A stretch of DNA of 64,000 bases, from the NCBI GenBank assembly GCA_016718825.1, contig JADKCL010000006.1, positions 248,001 through 312,000 of the forward strand, in the 5' to 3' direction. Below the pieces are notes generated by a model that saw only the letters and a list, made by a program, of their open reading frames with translations, ran no database searches and was not told where the DNA came from. A program made the translations under genes and the position numbers. Below, in pieces: positions 1-9,914 of this stretch. Each line of letters begins with the position of its first letter. Position 1 is the stretch's first letter. The stretch comes from Bacteroidota bacterium. GTDB lineage: Bacteria > Bacteroidota > Bacteroidia > J057 > JADKCL01.

Positions 1-2036
1 ACGACGTTACCTTGAGGATAATCCCCTGCGATGAAACGCACTTCCATGTTGGCGGTCAACGTGATATAGTTGCTCACCACAAAGCTGTCTTGCTGCCAGA
101 AATTGGAAAACAGGCCAAACACACGCTTCAACACCACGGTGGACTGTCCATTGCTGATTTCGACGATCAAGCTGTCGTTGGGATTGCCGTTGCCACCGCC
201 ATTTGCAAACCAACGATGGTAGCGCAAAACCGGCGTATTGTAGGTCGTCAAATCCATCGTCGGTGAAATCAGGGTAACTTCGCCTGCATCGACATCGTCA
301 TCGCCGATTTGTCCGCCACCGTTACCGGTCACGAAACAGAGGTCGCTGATGTCGCCATTGATATCTTCTTCTGGATTAAACTCTTGGTTTCCAAAACCAA
401 ACGTTCCGACCGGTTCCTCGCGAACCCAATCCCCTGAATTGGCATTGCTCTGCGTGGCCCATCCAAAGTCGAGTGCAAAATCGTCGTAGTAGCCTTTGGG
501 CAACTCAATCGTGATCGTATTGACGGACTGCGTCGCATTCACCACCACCTGTCGCGTCACCCAGCCCCATTTGCCACCAATGACATTGTAATTGCCGGCA
601 ATAAAATTGGGATCGACAACCTGTCCGCTGCCGTTGGCCGTGTAAGGTGTTTGGCTTGCTCCGGAAATTTCATTGAAGACGACTTTTGCATTGGGAATCG
701 GATTGCCCGTCCCGAGTTCGATGACATTGACCGTGACGCTCACGCGGTTGAGCGGGCGCAAGGGAATGTTGGCGGTTACCAAAACACCATTCGTCAAAGC
801 GACTGAAATGGTGGAATCTTGGTAACCAAACTTGGAATAAGTCACAGAATAGGTTCCGGCATCGGCTACGCCTGTTGCATAGTCGCCTGTGGCGTTGCTT
901 GCGTCCACGATCGATGTGGATTGGATGGTAATTGAAGCTCCGTTAATGGGGAAACCCGTTGCAAAGTCAGTAACTTGACCTTCAAGGTAACATCCACGGG
1001 TATAGGTAGAACCGAGAACAAACAGGCCCTCGCTCATGTCGCTTGCCAACACCAGCCCGCTTGGAAGGTAGGGATCGCTTCCCCAAACGCCGTCAAATCC
1101 GCCTCCGCTTTGCGGATTGGTATCATAATAGCCGGTTTCGATCAAGTTGTGTGGACGCGAAGCGTCGACCACCTGCACGCCGTCCTTGTAATAGGCGGTG
1201 ACAAGGTATTCGTTGAGCACTTTAACGTTGTGTGGAATGGCTTGGCCTGCGCTCAGGCTGCTGCGTACGCGGTCAATTTCCACAATGTTTGCCGGATTGG
1301 TAATATCATAGGCAGCAACAAATGCTGCATTTACTTCGTCGGTGGTAAAACAAACATCCCCTGCTGCATTGAGCCAAGTGTTGTGGGTGAAATTGCTGGG
1401 TGTTGTGACGCTGCCTAAGGAAACGGGGTTGGATGCATTGGTGAGGTTCACAATTTCCATGAAACCATCATTGATCTCACCCAGATAGGCAACCCCGTTA
1501 CGCACATAAGCGTCGTGTACATAGCGTGTTGTGAATTGTCCGATATGTGTTGGTTTCCAAGGATTTGCCAATGAAAAAATGCTTACGCCGCCATTGTCAA
1601 TGTCTGCACCATATACATAAAGGCGTGTACCATCCACCATCAGCGTATGGCCTGTTTCCATGCCGTTGATCACGGTGTCTTTGTATGTGACTGTTCCGGG
1701 AAGGTTGGCCAAATTCACGATGCGCAGGCCATCGCCGCCTTCGTTGACGATGTAGAGGTAGTTTTGGTAGACATCGAGCTCGCGCCAGATGGTGTTGATA
1801 CCAGGCAAATCCTGAAGCAAAACGGGATTCGCAGGATTGGCCAAAGAAACGATTCCCACGCCACTTTCATGGCCGACAAATGCGTACTCGGTATTGCCGG
1901 CTTTGTAGCCAACCACATCTGCAAGGTCATCTGGAAATGTCAAATGGCCGATCAAACTCATGTTTTTGGACGCTTGGCCCCAAATTGTGCCTGTTACCAG
2001 AAGCAAGGCAGCCAACATCATTAAATATTTTCTCAT
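1..2036 (-). CDS. Choice-of-anchor B family secreted protein (C-terminus cut by window edge)
   Basis: Reading the minus strand from the ATG at 2036 gives an open frame of about 678 codons that leaves the window at base 1. It begins with a Sec signal peptide (MRKYLMMLAALL, ending TIWGQ). The first half is a repeat region of the LVIVD/choice-of-anchor B type (GHESGVGIVSLANPANP, then DGLRIVNLANLPGT). Next come two carboxypeptidase-regulatory-like segments (CYLEGQVTDFATGFPINGAS and VSVTVNVIELGTGNPIPNA) and the start of a jelly-roll-like domain containing FVTGNGGGQIGDDDVDAGE. It is closely similar along its length to the next gene downstream of it on the other side, at 2204-4588, so the missing end probably carries a T9SS sorting domain. 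Cell-surface or secreted; no enzymatic activity is evident. A weak promoter-like TAGGTTGG sits about 30 bases upstream. Confidence 0.85.
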   Translation of the reverse strand, partial: MRKYLMMLAALLLVTGTIWGQASKNMSLIGHLTFPDDLADVVGYKAGNTEYAFVGHESGVGIVSLANPANPVLLQDLPGINTIWRELDVYQNYLYIVNEGGDGLRIVNLANLPGTVTYKDTVINGMETGHTLMVDGTRLYVYGADIDNGGVSIFSLANPWKPTHIGQFTTRYVHDAYVRNGVAYLGEINDGFMEIVNLTNASNPVSLGSVTTPSNFTHNTWLNAAGDVCFTTDEVNAAFVAAYDITNPANIVEIDRVRSSLSAGQAIPHNVKVLNEYLVTAYYKDGVQVVDASRPHNLIETGYYDTNPQSGGGFDGVWGSDPYLPSGLVLASDMSEGLFVLGSTYTRGCYLEGQVTDFATGFPINGASITIQSTSIVDASNATGDYATGVADAGTYSVTYSKFGYQDSTISVALTNGVLVTANIPLRPLNRVSVTVNVIELGTGNPIPNAKVVFNEISGASQTPYTANGSGQVVDPNFIAGNYNVIGGKWGWVTRQVVVNATQSVNTITIELPKGYYDDFALDFGWATQSNANSGDWVREEPVGTFGFGNQEFNPEEDINGDISDLCFVTGNGGGQIGDDDVDAGEVTLISPTMDLTTYNTPVLRYHRWFANGGGNGNPNDSLIVEISNGQSTVVLKRVFGLFSNFWQQDSFVVSNYITLTANMEVRFIAGDYPQGNV

Positions 2037-2144
2037 CCTGTCGTTGTTGTTTTTACAATTTTCCAACCTACCAAGGAGCAATTTACTACGAATGACGGGA
2101 TTCTAACGCCCTTGCGCTTCTAAATGTCTGCTAGCGGACGGGGC

Positions 2145-2186
2145 AAAAAAAGCAAAGGGCTGACAATTGATATGCCAGCCCTTTGC
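2145..2186 (-). terminator. Intrinsic terminator after the anchor-B gene
   Basis: A perfect 11-bp stem, GCAAAGGGCTG at 2152-2162 with CAGCCCTTTGC at 2176-2186, is followed on the minus strand by seven T residues (A run at 2145-2151). It lies just past the stop codon of the gene at 2204-4588. Confidence 0.85.
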
Positions 2187-2203
2187 GATCGTCAGCGCCT
2201 TAG

Positions 2204-4588
2204 TTAGAAGCGCACCAATTTTTGCGTCGCCAACCTTGATCCGCCAGCTTCCAAAACTGCAAAATACATCCCCGTTTTGAGCGCAAGATCTACTTTCAGC
2301 ACGCCTTTGGCGTTATGGAGGGAATATTGACTGACCAATCGGCCGTTGAGATCCAAAATACTGATCACCCCATCCTGTAATCCCTGAAGGTCATATTCCA
2401 ATGAAATCGACCCGTTGGAAGGATTCGGGAATGCCTTCAGAAGCTCAACGTCTGGGGTGCCGTGAGCTTGCCCGACAAAACTCTGGTCTTCGATCCGGAT
2501 TTTGTCAATCGCACCTTCTACGATTTGGTCCGAAACGTTGTCGCTGCAGCGCACCTCAACGGTCATCGTGCTCGTGAAGGGTAAGAATGATGCAATTTGA
2601 ATCGTATCCGTCTGCCATACTGGAAACTGCCTGTCTTTCAGGTACCAAACACGTTGGCGGGTTGTGCCATTGTTGAGGTAAACAGACAGACTGTCCTTGA
2701 AACCATTTTGCCCCGAATTGGAAATGCTGATAAACCAATAATCAAAAATGAGCCAGGGGTTGGTGTAGCCACTGAGGTCCATCACAGGAGAAGTGAGCAC
2801 GGTAACGCCTTGATCCACATCGTTGAAGTTTGCGTCACCACCTTGGTTGCCAGTGACATAACATTCGTTGCCAAAGTCGGTGCTGTCATCTACTTCTGGA
2901 TTGCAGAAAATGTTGAAAAAGGGTGTTCCGACGGGTTCGCCACGTTCCCATTGACCAGATTGGGCCGTTCCAGAGGTAGTCCAACCAAAGTCAAATGTGA
3001 AATCATCGTAGTATCCCTTTGGAATAGAGACGGTAATCGTGTTGGTTGAGGCGGTGATATTGGTGTCAATTTGTACCGTCTGATGACCCCAATGCCCGAC
3101 GATCAAGTGATAGTCGGAGGCCATGAAGTTGTTGTCGACCAGTTGCCCTTGGGTATTGGTGGTGTATGTGGTTGGAATTCCACTTGTAACTTCCTGGAAG
3201 ACAACACCTGCATTGGCTACAGGATTGCCTGTGCCGGTCTCAATGACATTCACCGTCATGGCGACTCTGGGATTGGGAACCAAGGCGATGTTGCGCAACG
3301 TGAGAACGCCGTGATCCAGCAATGCCGTAATCGTGGTGTCTCTGTAGCCGTATTTTGCGTAGCGAATGGTGTAGGTACCTGAATCGGCTACGCCCGTGGC
3401 ATATTCACCAAAGTTGGAGGAGAGATCGGAAGAAGGTGTGCCGAGAATCGTGATGGACGCATTTGTAAGCGGATTGCCGTTTGAGAAATCCGTTACAGTC
3501 CCTTCGAGGTAGCAGGCACGTTTGTATGTCGGATTGAGAACCCAGAATCCTTGGCTCATGTCCGCTGCATAGATGCGTCCGCTCGGAGAGAAGCATTCCA
3601 GCCCCCAAACCCCGTCAAAACCCGGTCCCGACAAGGGATTGGTATCAAAATAACCGACTTCGATCATGTTGTGGGGACGTGCAGCGTCCACGATGTTGAC
3701 GCCGTCCTTGTAGTAGGCGAGCACAAGAAAGTCGTTGAGCACCTTGACATTGTGAGGGATGGATTGCCCGCCGCTCAAGCTTGAGCGGTACCTGCCGACT
3801 TCAAAAATATTGGCGGGATTGGAAATGTCGTAGGCTGCGACGTAGGCCGCGTCGACCTCGTCTGTGGTGAAGCAGATGTTACCGGCATCGTTGAGCCAAG
3901 TGTTGTGGGTGAATTGGTCCGGGGTCAAGACCTGTCCAATCGAGACAGGATTTGTCGGATTGCCAAGGTCCACCATGTGCATGAACCCTTGGTAAATTTC
4001 GCCGAGATAGGCAGTATCGTTGCGGACGTAGGCATCGTGCACATATTGACCGTCGTAAGCGCCGAGCCTGCTCGGGCGCCATGGATCTGCAAGCGAATAA
4101 ATGCTCACGCCACCATTGTCAATGTTCGCCCCAAAAATGTAGAGGCGATCACCTTCGATCATCAGGGTGTGTTGTGAGGTCATGCCGTCGATGACCGTGT
4201 CGATGTGCGCTACCGAGGTGGGCAAATTTCCAAGGTCAATGATCCGCAACCCAGCGCCGCCTTCATTGGTGATATAGGCATAGTGCTGATAAACAGCAAC
4301 TTCATGCCACATAATCGGCGCCTGAGCCGGGATTTCAAACAAAACCGCGGGGCTCGCCGGGTTGGCAAGCGAGATAATGCTCGTTCCGAATTCATGTCCA
4401 AGGATCGCGTATTCCACGCCGGCATCGGTATAGACCTCGACATCAGAGCAGATGTCGTTGTAGGGAATATGGCTGACGAGGGAAATGTTTTTGGAAACGA
4501 TGGGTTGTGCGGAAGCAGCAAAAGTAAATAGGAGCAGAACCAAAAAAGATGTCAATGTTTTTATCATAAGGGAAGGATTCGATTTCAT
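2204..4588 (-). CDS. Choice-of-anchor B family protein with T9SS sorting domain
   Basis: 794 residues. A Sec signal peptide covers about residues 1-27 (ends TFAASAQP). LVIVD-like repeats fill roughly 30-350 (GHEFGTSIISLANPASP, GGAGLRIIDLGNLPTSVAH). Two carboxypeptidase-regulatory-like beta domains follow: CYLEGTVTDFSNGNPLTNA near 360 and RVAMTVNVIETGTGNPVANA near 440. A jelly-roll-like module lies around 540-710. The C-terminal 70 residues match the type A T9SS sorting domain (AFPNPSNGSISLEYDL, then LNGRLVSQYSL, ending KLVRF). Families with this make-up are exported through the T9SS to the cell surface or medium; the ligand is unknown. A consensus TAnnTTTG promoter ends ten bases before the ATG, and an intrinsic terminator follows the stop. 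It forms a tandem pair with the paralogue at 1-2036, probably by duplication. Confidence 0.9.
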   Translation of the reverse strand: MKSNPSLMIKTLTSFLVLLLFTFAASAQPIVSKNISLVSHIPYNDICSDVEVYTDAGVEYAILGHEFGTSIISLANPASPAVLFEIPAQAPIMWHEVAVYQHYAYITNEGGAGLRIIDLGNLPTSVAHIDTVIDGMTSQHTLMIEGDRLYIFGANIDNGGVSIYSLADPWRPSRLGAYDGQYVHDAYVRNDTAYLGEIYQGFMHMVDLGNPTNPVSIGQVLTPDQFTHNTWLNDAGNICFTTDEVDAAYVAAYDISNPANIFEVGRYRSSLSGGQSIPHNVKVLNDFLVLAYYKDGVNIVDAARPHNMIEVGYFDTNPLSGPGFDGVWGLECFSPSGRIYAADMSQGFWVLNPTYKRACYLEGTVTDFSNGNPLTNASITILGTPSSDLSSNFGEYATGVADSGTYTIRYAKYGYRDTTITALLDHGVLTLRNIALVPNPRVAMTVNVIETGTGNPVANAGVVFQEVTSGIPTTYTTNTQGQLVDNNFMASDYHLIVGHWGHQTVQIDTNITASTNTITVSIPKGYYDDFTFDFGWTTSGTAQSGQWERGEPVGTPFFNIFCNPEVDDSTDFGNECYVTGNQGGDANFNDVDQGVTVLTSPVMDLSGYTNPWLIFDYWFISISNSGQNGFKDSLSVYLNNGTTRQRVWYLKDRQFPVWQTDTIQIASFLPFTSTMTVEVRCSDNVSDQIVEGAIDKIRIEDQSFVGQAHGTPDVELLKAFPNPSNGSISLEYDLQGLQDGVISILDLNGRLVSQYSLHNAKGVLKVDLALKTGMYFAVLEAGGSRLATQKLVRF

Positions 4589-4598
4589 TTACCAAAGC

Positions 4599-4606
4599 CA
4601 AAAGTA
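4599..4606 (-). promoter_or_regulatory. Bacteroidota -7 promoter element (TACTTTTG)
   Basis: On the minus strand the sequence is TACTTTTG, a full match to TAnnTTTG. Only ten bases separate it from the ATG at 4588, implying a leader of a few bases. A TTG lies upstream at 4622-4624, with a spacing of 15, shorter than usual. Confidence 0.5.
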
Positions 4607-5068
4607 GACCGAAGATAGGGGCAAATGGTTGCATTGGTTGCTAAATTCTTTTTGGGAGGTATCGGCGAGGGATAAGCCTTTTTGTCCTTCCTGGCTATAG
4701 GTTACCGTTATGGATAATAAAAATGAGAATCGAAGAGATTATATGTAAGTTTTTTGGATAAAATTCTCGATTCTCCTCCAATTTGTTAAATAATTGGTTC
4801 ATAGAATTTTGCGAGATTGTATGCCTCAATTTTGCCTTAAATCTTACCCTTTTAGGCTTCTGTTTTATAAAAAAATCATTCATTGGAGTGTTATTTTTGT
4901 GTAGGATTTTTATTACTTTGTGTGTCGAATGGTGTCTGGCAAGATTCCTTTCGATCGACCGAGAACCTGTAACGGAGAAAGATAGAAGAAATCTGATTTA
5001 GAATTCTGCCGGTGCTTGATTCAAGGGTGATGTTCTTTGTTTTCAGTCATTGATTCAATTTAACCACT
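4607..5068. other. AT-rich intergenic region between divergent genes
   Basis: About 460 bases separate the promoter of the minus-strand anchor-B gene from the plus-strand HYR gene at 5069. The stretch is AT-rich. Short open frames on both strands lack family resemblance and sensible starts. It presumably holds the promoter of the HYR gene, but no clean TAnnTTTG was found close to 5069. Confidence 0.4.
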
Positions 5069-7762
5069 ATGAAAATTAGAAAAATTCAAGTCATGTTATT
5101 CGCCTTGATGGTTGGAACGACATGGGCATTGAGTTGTCTACCTCGATTGGTCTCAGCGCAGACGGTCACCGACCCCTCGGTGCTGGTCAGGAACTACGAC
5201 CTCCAGAAGCGGCAAACAGTGCAGGCTTTCCAAACTCCGGAAGGGTCAAACACCAGAACAGGGAACCCGAAAACCCTTTCAGAAACTGTAAATCCATTGA
5301 GTGCGGCAAGGGTGGGGGATCTTGAAAATCCTTCGGCTAACCTTCCTGCTTGCTTTGTGCCGGTGGATGGTAGTTTCACGTCCATTCCAAGGAACGACGA
5401 TGGGTCTTTTGGTCCCATCGCATTGCCATTTACATTTAGTTTATATGGCACAAATTACAACCAAGTGTGGATCAACACCAATGGAAACCTAACGTTTACA
5501 GGCCCTTACGGTGTCTATAGCGCTTCGGGTTTCCCCTTCAACGTTCCGATGGTCGCGCCATTTTGGGCAGACGTCGATACGCGCACGGGCGGAATGATTT
5601 ACTACAAGGTGAATCCGACAAATTTGATTGTCACTTGGAATGGTGTCGGCTATTATAGTCAGCATATTGAGAAACTTAACACCTTTCAATGTATCATTGG
5701 CACGAATAATGATCCTTTAATCGGTCTTGGTCAGAACGTTTGCTTTCACTACGGTGATATGCAATGGACGACTGGTGATGCATCTGGCGGATCTGCAGGT
5801 TTTGGTGGTACGCCTTCTACCGTGGGCATCAATCAAGGCAACAGCATTGACTATATTCAAATCGGTCGTTTTGGTGTGAATTCTTCTGCCTATGATGGCC
5901 CAGGCGGCGCGACAGATGGTATTAATTACCTTGACGATCAGTGTACCTGCTTCAACGTAAGCAACTCCGGGAATATTCCTCCAACCACGAGTACGATTCC
6001 ATCCAACAATACCGTCAACATTGCTTGTGGTCAGACGCTGACCTTTCCAGTGACTTTTATCGCGCCTGAAGTCAATCAGACTGTATCCACCGTGGTCAAT
6101 ACTGGCGGACTTTGCAACACGACTGTCAGCTCTACAAGTGGAGCAACTTCAACTACAACGATTACAATCACCGGTGCACCTTGCAACCAAGGAACCCATA
6201 CGATCAGCCTGACTGCGACCGACAATGGTTTTCCCGTTGGTTCTGTTACTGAGGTGATCACCGTAAATGTCGGTAGCTGTTGCAACCTCACGGCCTCGAT
6301 TGCCAGCACTACCCCGGCAAGCTGCCCGGGCACGGCAACTGGATCTGTCGACTTAAGCGTTGCTGGCGCAGGTGGCGCAGTCACATATATATGGAGTAAC
6401 GGTGCGACCACACAAGACTTGAGCAACGTACCTGCAGGTACTTATTCGGTTACTGTGACCTCCGTGGGATGTACAGCGACAGCCACTGCCACGGTGGGCA
6501 CGACCCCCGATCTCACCAATCCAGTGATCAACTGCCCTGGCAATATCACTGTGAACAATGCTCCAGGCCTCTGTAGCTCGGTTGTAACTTTTGGTGCAAC
6601 GGCAACGGACAATTGCGGTACGGTCTCGGTTGTACAGACAAGCGGAAGCCCTTCGGGATCAGCTTTTCCGGTAGGCAATTCCTCTGTCACATTCCGTGCA
6701 ACGGATGGATCCGGACGCACGTCAACCTGCAGTTTTGTGGTCACGGTCATCGACAACGAAGCCCCTATAGTAACATGTGGCAGCGGCGGTTTGATTTCGG
6801 GTCCGAATCACAATTCATTTGACAACGACGTCACGTTGGCAAATGAGCCAGGAATCTGCGGTGCCTTGCATGAATTCGATAATGAGGTCACCGACAACTG
6901 TCCAGGATTCAGCTTCGTCCAAACAGCTGGTCTGCCTTCTGGAAGTACCTATCCCGTTGGCGCTACGACGAATACGTTCCTCGCAACGGACGCCTCTGGC
7001 AATACAACCGAGTGTTCCTTTGTCGTAACCGTCGTCGATGTTGAGGCTCCAGTGGTGAATTGCCCAGCTGGGGTCACACTCAACAGCAACAATGGCGTTT
7101 GCGGTGCTGTGGTCTCCTATGCAGTTTCAACTTCCGACAATTGCCCCGGACAGACGCTCAGCCAGACAGCCGGTTTGACCAGCGGCTCTCTTTTTCCCGT
7201 AGGTACGACCACGAATGATTTTGTCGTGGTGGATGCCGCAGGCAATCAGAGTGCATGCTCTTATGTTGTGACCGTGGTGGATGCCCAGAGTCCGACGATC
7301 ACTTGCCCCGCCAACATCACGGTCAATAACGACCTAGGCAGCTGCAGTGCGCTGGTTAGCTACGCTGTTGCGAGCTCCGACAATTGTCCAGGAGCTACCA
7401 CTGTGCAGACTGCAGGACTACCAAGTGGTACGACGTTCCCGTTTGGCAACACGACGAACACGTTCATAGTGACCGCTGCCAATGGCCAAACTGCCTCTTG
7501 CTCCTTCAATGTCGCAGTGACGCCAACAAGTACCTTGGACACTGACGCGGATGGTTTGTTGAACATTTGCGATTTCGACGACGACAACGACGGCATCACC
7601 GACTCCACTGAGTGCCCAGGAACATTCTTCTGGTCCAATCCACCTACGGTAACAGGAGTTAACACGGCAAGGTACCATCAATGGCATCAATTACACTTAT
7701 ACCTCCAGCCAGCAGGTATTTACAAGCCCTTCCATTTTTGCTTACGGGACATTCCCTACTAG
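5069..7762 (+). CDS. N-terminal part of giant NIDO-SprB-HYR surface protein (frame broken near 7670)
   Basis: The 897-codon frame opens with a signal peptide (to about residue 32, ending LVSAQT). A NIDO/nidogen-like domain spans about 95-300 (VWINTNGNLTF, MVAPFWADVDTRTGG). A cadherin-like linker is followed by an SprB repeat near 405-475 (AVTYIWSNGATTQDL). At least four HYR domains then run from about 480 to 820, each with the pattern NCPxxITVNNxxGxC...DNC...FPVG...CSFVVTVxDxxxP. A calcium-binding thrombospondin-3-like stretch closes it (DTDADGLLNICDFDDDNDGI). The genuine frame is lost near 7670: a second frame continues with TINGINYTYTSSQQVFTSP, so the last 30 or so codons here are not real. 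The downstream fragments and T9SS end at 10908 belong to the same gene. HYR/SprB arrays are typical of Bacteroidota adhesins. Confidence 0.85.
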   Translation: MKIRKIQVMLFALMVGTTWALSCLPRLVSAQTVTDPSVLVRNYDLQKRQTVQAFQTPEGSNTRTGNPKTLSETVNPLSAARVGDLENPSANLPACFVPVDGSFTSIPRNDDGSFGPIALPFTFSLYGTNYNQVWINTNGNLTFTGPYGVYSASGFPFNVPMVAPFWADVDTRTGGMIYYKVNPTNLIVTWNGVGYYSQHIEKLNTFQCIIGTNNDPLIGLGQNVCFHYGDMQWTTGDASGGSAGFGGTPSTVGINQGNSIDYIQIGRFGVNSSAYDGPGGATDGINYLDDQCTCFNVSNSGNIPPTTSTIPSNNTVNIACGQTLTFPVTFIAPEVNQTVSTVVNTGGLCNTTVSSTSGATSTTTITITGAPCNQGTHTISLTATDNGFPVGSVTEVITVNVGSCCNLTASIASTTPASCPGTATGSVDLSVAGAGGAVTYIWSNGATTQDLSNVPAGTYSVTVTSVGCTATATATVGTTPDLTNPVINCPGNITVNNAPGLCSSVVTFGATATDNCGTVSVVQTSGSPSGSAFPVGNSSVTFRATDGSGRTSTCSFVVTVIDNEAPIVTCGSGGLISGPNHNSFDNDVTLANEPGICGALHEFDNEVTDNCPGFSFVQTAGLPSGSTYPVGATTNTFLATDASGNTTECSFVVTVVDVEAPVVNCPAGVTLNSNNGVCGAVVSYAVSTSDNCPGQTLSQTAGLTSGSLFPVGTTTNDFVVVDAAGNQSACSYVVTVVDAQSPTITCPANITVNNDLGSCSALVSYAVASSDNCPGATTVQTAGLPSGTTFPFGNTTNTFIVTAANGQTASCSFNVAVTPTSTLDTDADGLLNICDFDDDNDGITDSTECPGTFFWSNPPTVTGVNTARYHQWHQLHLYLQPAGIYKPFHFCLRDIPY

Positions 7763-7936
7763 CTATGGAATTCCAAACCAGGGAGTCATTCGCAATCTTC
7801 TTACGAGTACCAACACAATTACTTTCGCATCTCCGATGGTGAACCCCATCTTGGCTTCGCTTCGATCGGTAGTGGAAGTATTTCAGTTGGGGTCAACTTC
7901 ACCGTTCCGATTACTGTTCTATGGTCCACGGCTGTA

Positions 7937-8467
7937 GTGCAGAATTCTCCAACCCAAATCACCGGTTTGGAAGGATATACCCTTATCCAGCTCAATGGTA
8001 CTTTCTCTAGCATTACGTTCTCTTATCTCAACAACGAGAACTATGTCAATTTCTTCTTCGGTGCTAATTTCCCGAGCTTTACCTGCGATACCGACGGCGA
8101 TGGTTTGATGAATATTGTCGATTTGGATTCAGACAATGACGGATGTTCCGATGCAAATGAAGCCTACAATAACCCTAATGCCGATGCTGGGGATGGAGGC
8201 ATTTATGGAACAGGTATTCCTACCTTACTTGCTGGTACTGCGAATGCGAACGGTCTTGTGAATTCCGCTGGACTTATCGGAAATTTCCGTTATTCTACCT
8301 TCCCAGCGTCTACGACGCAAGGATATCGTAAGAATCTGCAAGGCGTGAACGTGAATGCTGGAAGTCCTCCTAACAGGCTTGTAGCTCTTGGCGGGAACAC
8401 ACTTCCGTCGTCACTGCGACTTCCCTGCCTACATCCCCTGCTACGACACTTGGCACCACCACGGTAA
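7937..8467 (+). CDS. Internal fragment of the HYR surface protein (TSP3-like part)
   Basis: This 176-codon frame is a continuation of the gene starting at 5069, not a separate gene; its first ATG is internal. Coding can be followed upstream in the same frame from about 7850 (LGFASIGSGSISVGVNF). It contains a second calcium-binding thrombospondin-3-like segment (DTDGDGLMNIVDLDSDNDG) followed by NEAYNNPNADAGDGGI. Near 8400 the frame shifts again: the sequence VVTATSLPTSPATTLGT continues in another frame and leads into an immunoglobulin-like YQWQVSTNGGTTWANI at about 8478-8525. Confidence 0.6.
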   Translation: MQNSPTQITGLEGYTLIQLNGTFSSITFSYLNNENYVNFFFGANFPSFTCDTDGDGLMNIVDLDSDNDGCSDANEAYNNPNADAGDGGIYGTGIPTLLAGTANANGLVNSAGLIGNFRYSTFPASTTQGYRKNLQGVNVNAGSPPNRLVALGGNTLPSSLRLPCLHPLLRHLAPPR

Positions 8468-8579
8468 ATACGATCGCCTATCAGTGGCAGGTCAGCACGA
8501 ATGGTGGAACTACTTGGGCGAATATTACTGCTCCCGGAGCTTCGCCAACCTATTCCGGGTTCGCAGGCAACGCAGCTAA

Positions 8580-9115
8580 CGGGTCACGTCACTCTAACGT
8601 CGGGCTCTGCGGGTCAAACCGGGGTTTGCCCTGGCCACGCGGCACCCCCACCGCTTGGCGGGCCTCCCAGGAACGGTTCCCCCACCCCCCCCCCCCCGCT
8701 CGCCGCCGCCCGAGCCGACACGCACTTCATCACGACCGCCTGACATTCATGGCACAGCAACGCCGGATCCCGTTCAGGAACATCGACGATCACCTGCCCA
8801 GCCACAACCAGCTTCAGCCGGGGCCACCCACACTACACGGCAGGTTGGTCGGACGCTACCGCTACCGCACCAGGGCACGCTTCAGCACCTCTGACGGTCA
8901 ACGACACGAGATCCAACGATCACTTGCCCGCCAATATCACTGTCAACAATGATGAGGCAACTGCAGCGCTTGGTCAGCTGGCGCAACGGCAACTGACAAT
9001 TGCGGCATCGCCTCGATTGTCGAACGCCTGCGAGCGGCAGCACATGCAGTCGGAACCAGCACCGTCAACGCCTTGACGACTGACATCCACGGCAACACAG
9101 CGCTGCAGCTTCACC
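8580..9115 (+). other. Corrupted repeat region within the HYR gene
   Basis: No frame stays open here, although HYR-like DNA is visible. The stretch 8894-9120 is a damaged copy of 9580-9752, with many small deletions and substitutions. Bases 8630-8720 include a C tract (8678-8699) and unnatural C-rich sequence. A collapsed or mis-assembled tandem repeat is the simplest reading. Confidence 0.65.
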
Positions 9116-9445
9116 GTGACGGTCAATGACAACGAGGCACCTGTGGCCAACTGCCAGAATTTAACCGTGCAATTGGACGCCAACGGCGCAGGCAGCATCA
9201 CCACGGGAGACGTGAACAACGGCAGCAGCGACAACTGCGGCATTGCCAGCTACGCCCTGAACAACAGCAGCTTCAACTGCGCCAATACCGGTGCCAACAC
9301 CGTCGTATTGACCGTCTTTGACATTCATGGCAACAGCAGCACCTGCACTGCCACGATCACCGTTCAGGACAACATCAATCCGACGATCACCTGCCCAGCC
9401 AACATCACGGTAAGCAATGACGCAGGTCTTTGCAGCGCAGTGTAG
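9116..9445 (+). CDS. Internal HYR-domain fragment of the surface protein
   Basis: An open stretch of 109 codons covers one complete HYR-type unit (APVANCQNLTVQLDANGAGS, then TVVLTVFDIHGNSSTCTATI) and the start of another (NPTITCPANITVSNDAGLC). The frame ends at a TAG near 9445. Comparison with the second copy at 9925-9945 shows why: there the DNA reads GCAGTGGTAGGC, here it reads GCAGTGTAGGC, so one G is missing. The ATG is internal and not a true start. Confidence 0.6.
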   Translation: MTVNDNEAPVANCQNLTVQLDANGAGSITTGDVNNGSSDNCGIASYALNNSSFNCANTGANTVVLTVFDIHGNSSTCTATITVQDNINPTITCPANITVSNDAGLCSAV

Positions 9446-9500
9446 GCTACACCGCTACCGCTGCTGATAACTGCAGCGCCACGGGAGCTACCCGGGCAGC

Positions 9501-9914
9501 GTGTTTGCAGTCGGAACCGGCAGCGTGACCGCTACCGCAACCGATCCATCCGGCAACGCTGTCAATTGCACCTTCACTGTGACGGTCAATGACAACGAGA
9601 ATCCAACGATCACTTGCCCTGCCAATATCACTGTGAACAATGATGTAGGCAACTGCAGCGCTGTGGTCAGCTATGGCGCAACGGCAACTGACAATTGCGG
9701 CATTGCCTCGATCGTCGAGACACCTGCAAGCGGCAGCACATTCGCAGTCGTTGAACAACAGCAACTTCAGCTGCGCCAACACCGGTGCCAACACCGTCGT
9801 ATTGACTGTTCTGGACATTCATGGCAACAGCAGCAACTGCACAGCGACGATCACCGTTCAGGACAACATCAACCCTACGATCACCTGCCCAGCCAACATC
9901 ACGGTAAGCAATGA
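9501..9914 (+). CDS. Internal HYR-domain fragment, frame valid to about 9750
   Basis: Codons from 9501 to about 9750 encode the tail of one HYR unit (TGSVTATATDPSGNAVNCTF) and most of the next (NPTITCPANITVNNDVGNC, DNCGIASIVETPASGSTF). Near 9750 the sequence jumps from a FAVG-type strand directly into the LNNSNFSCANTGANTV segment of a different unit, and the frame that is correct afterwards is the one ending at 10908. This looks like a repeat-mediated deletion or assembly collapse inside the large surface-protein gene. Confidence 0.5.
   Translation: MFAVGTGSVTATATDPSGNAVNCTFTVTVNDNENPTITCPANITVNNDVGNCSAVVSYGATATDNCGIASIVETPASGSTFAVVEQQQLQLRQHRCQHRRIDCSGHSWQQQQLHSDDHRSGQHQPYDHLPSQHHGKQ

Noticed and set aside
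4695..5001. Short frames on both strands of the AT-rich intergenic region
   Set aside because: Composition-driven; overlapping on opposite strands and without recognisable features.
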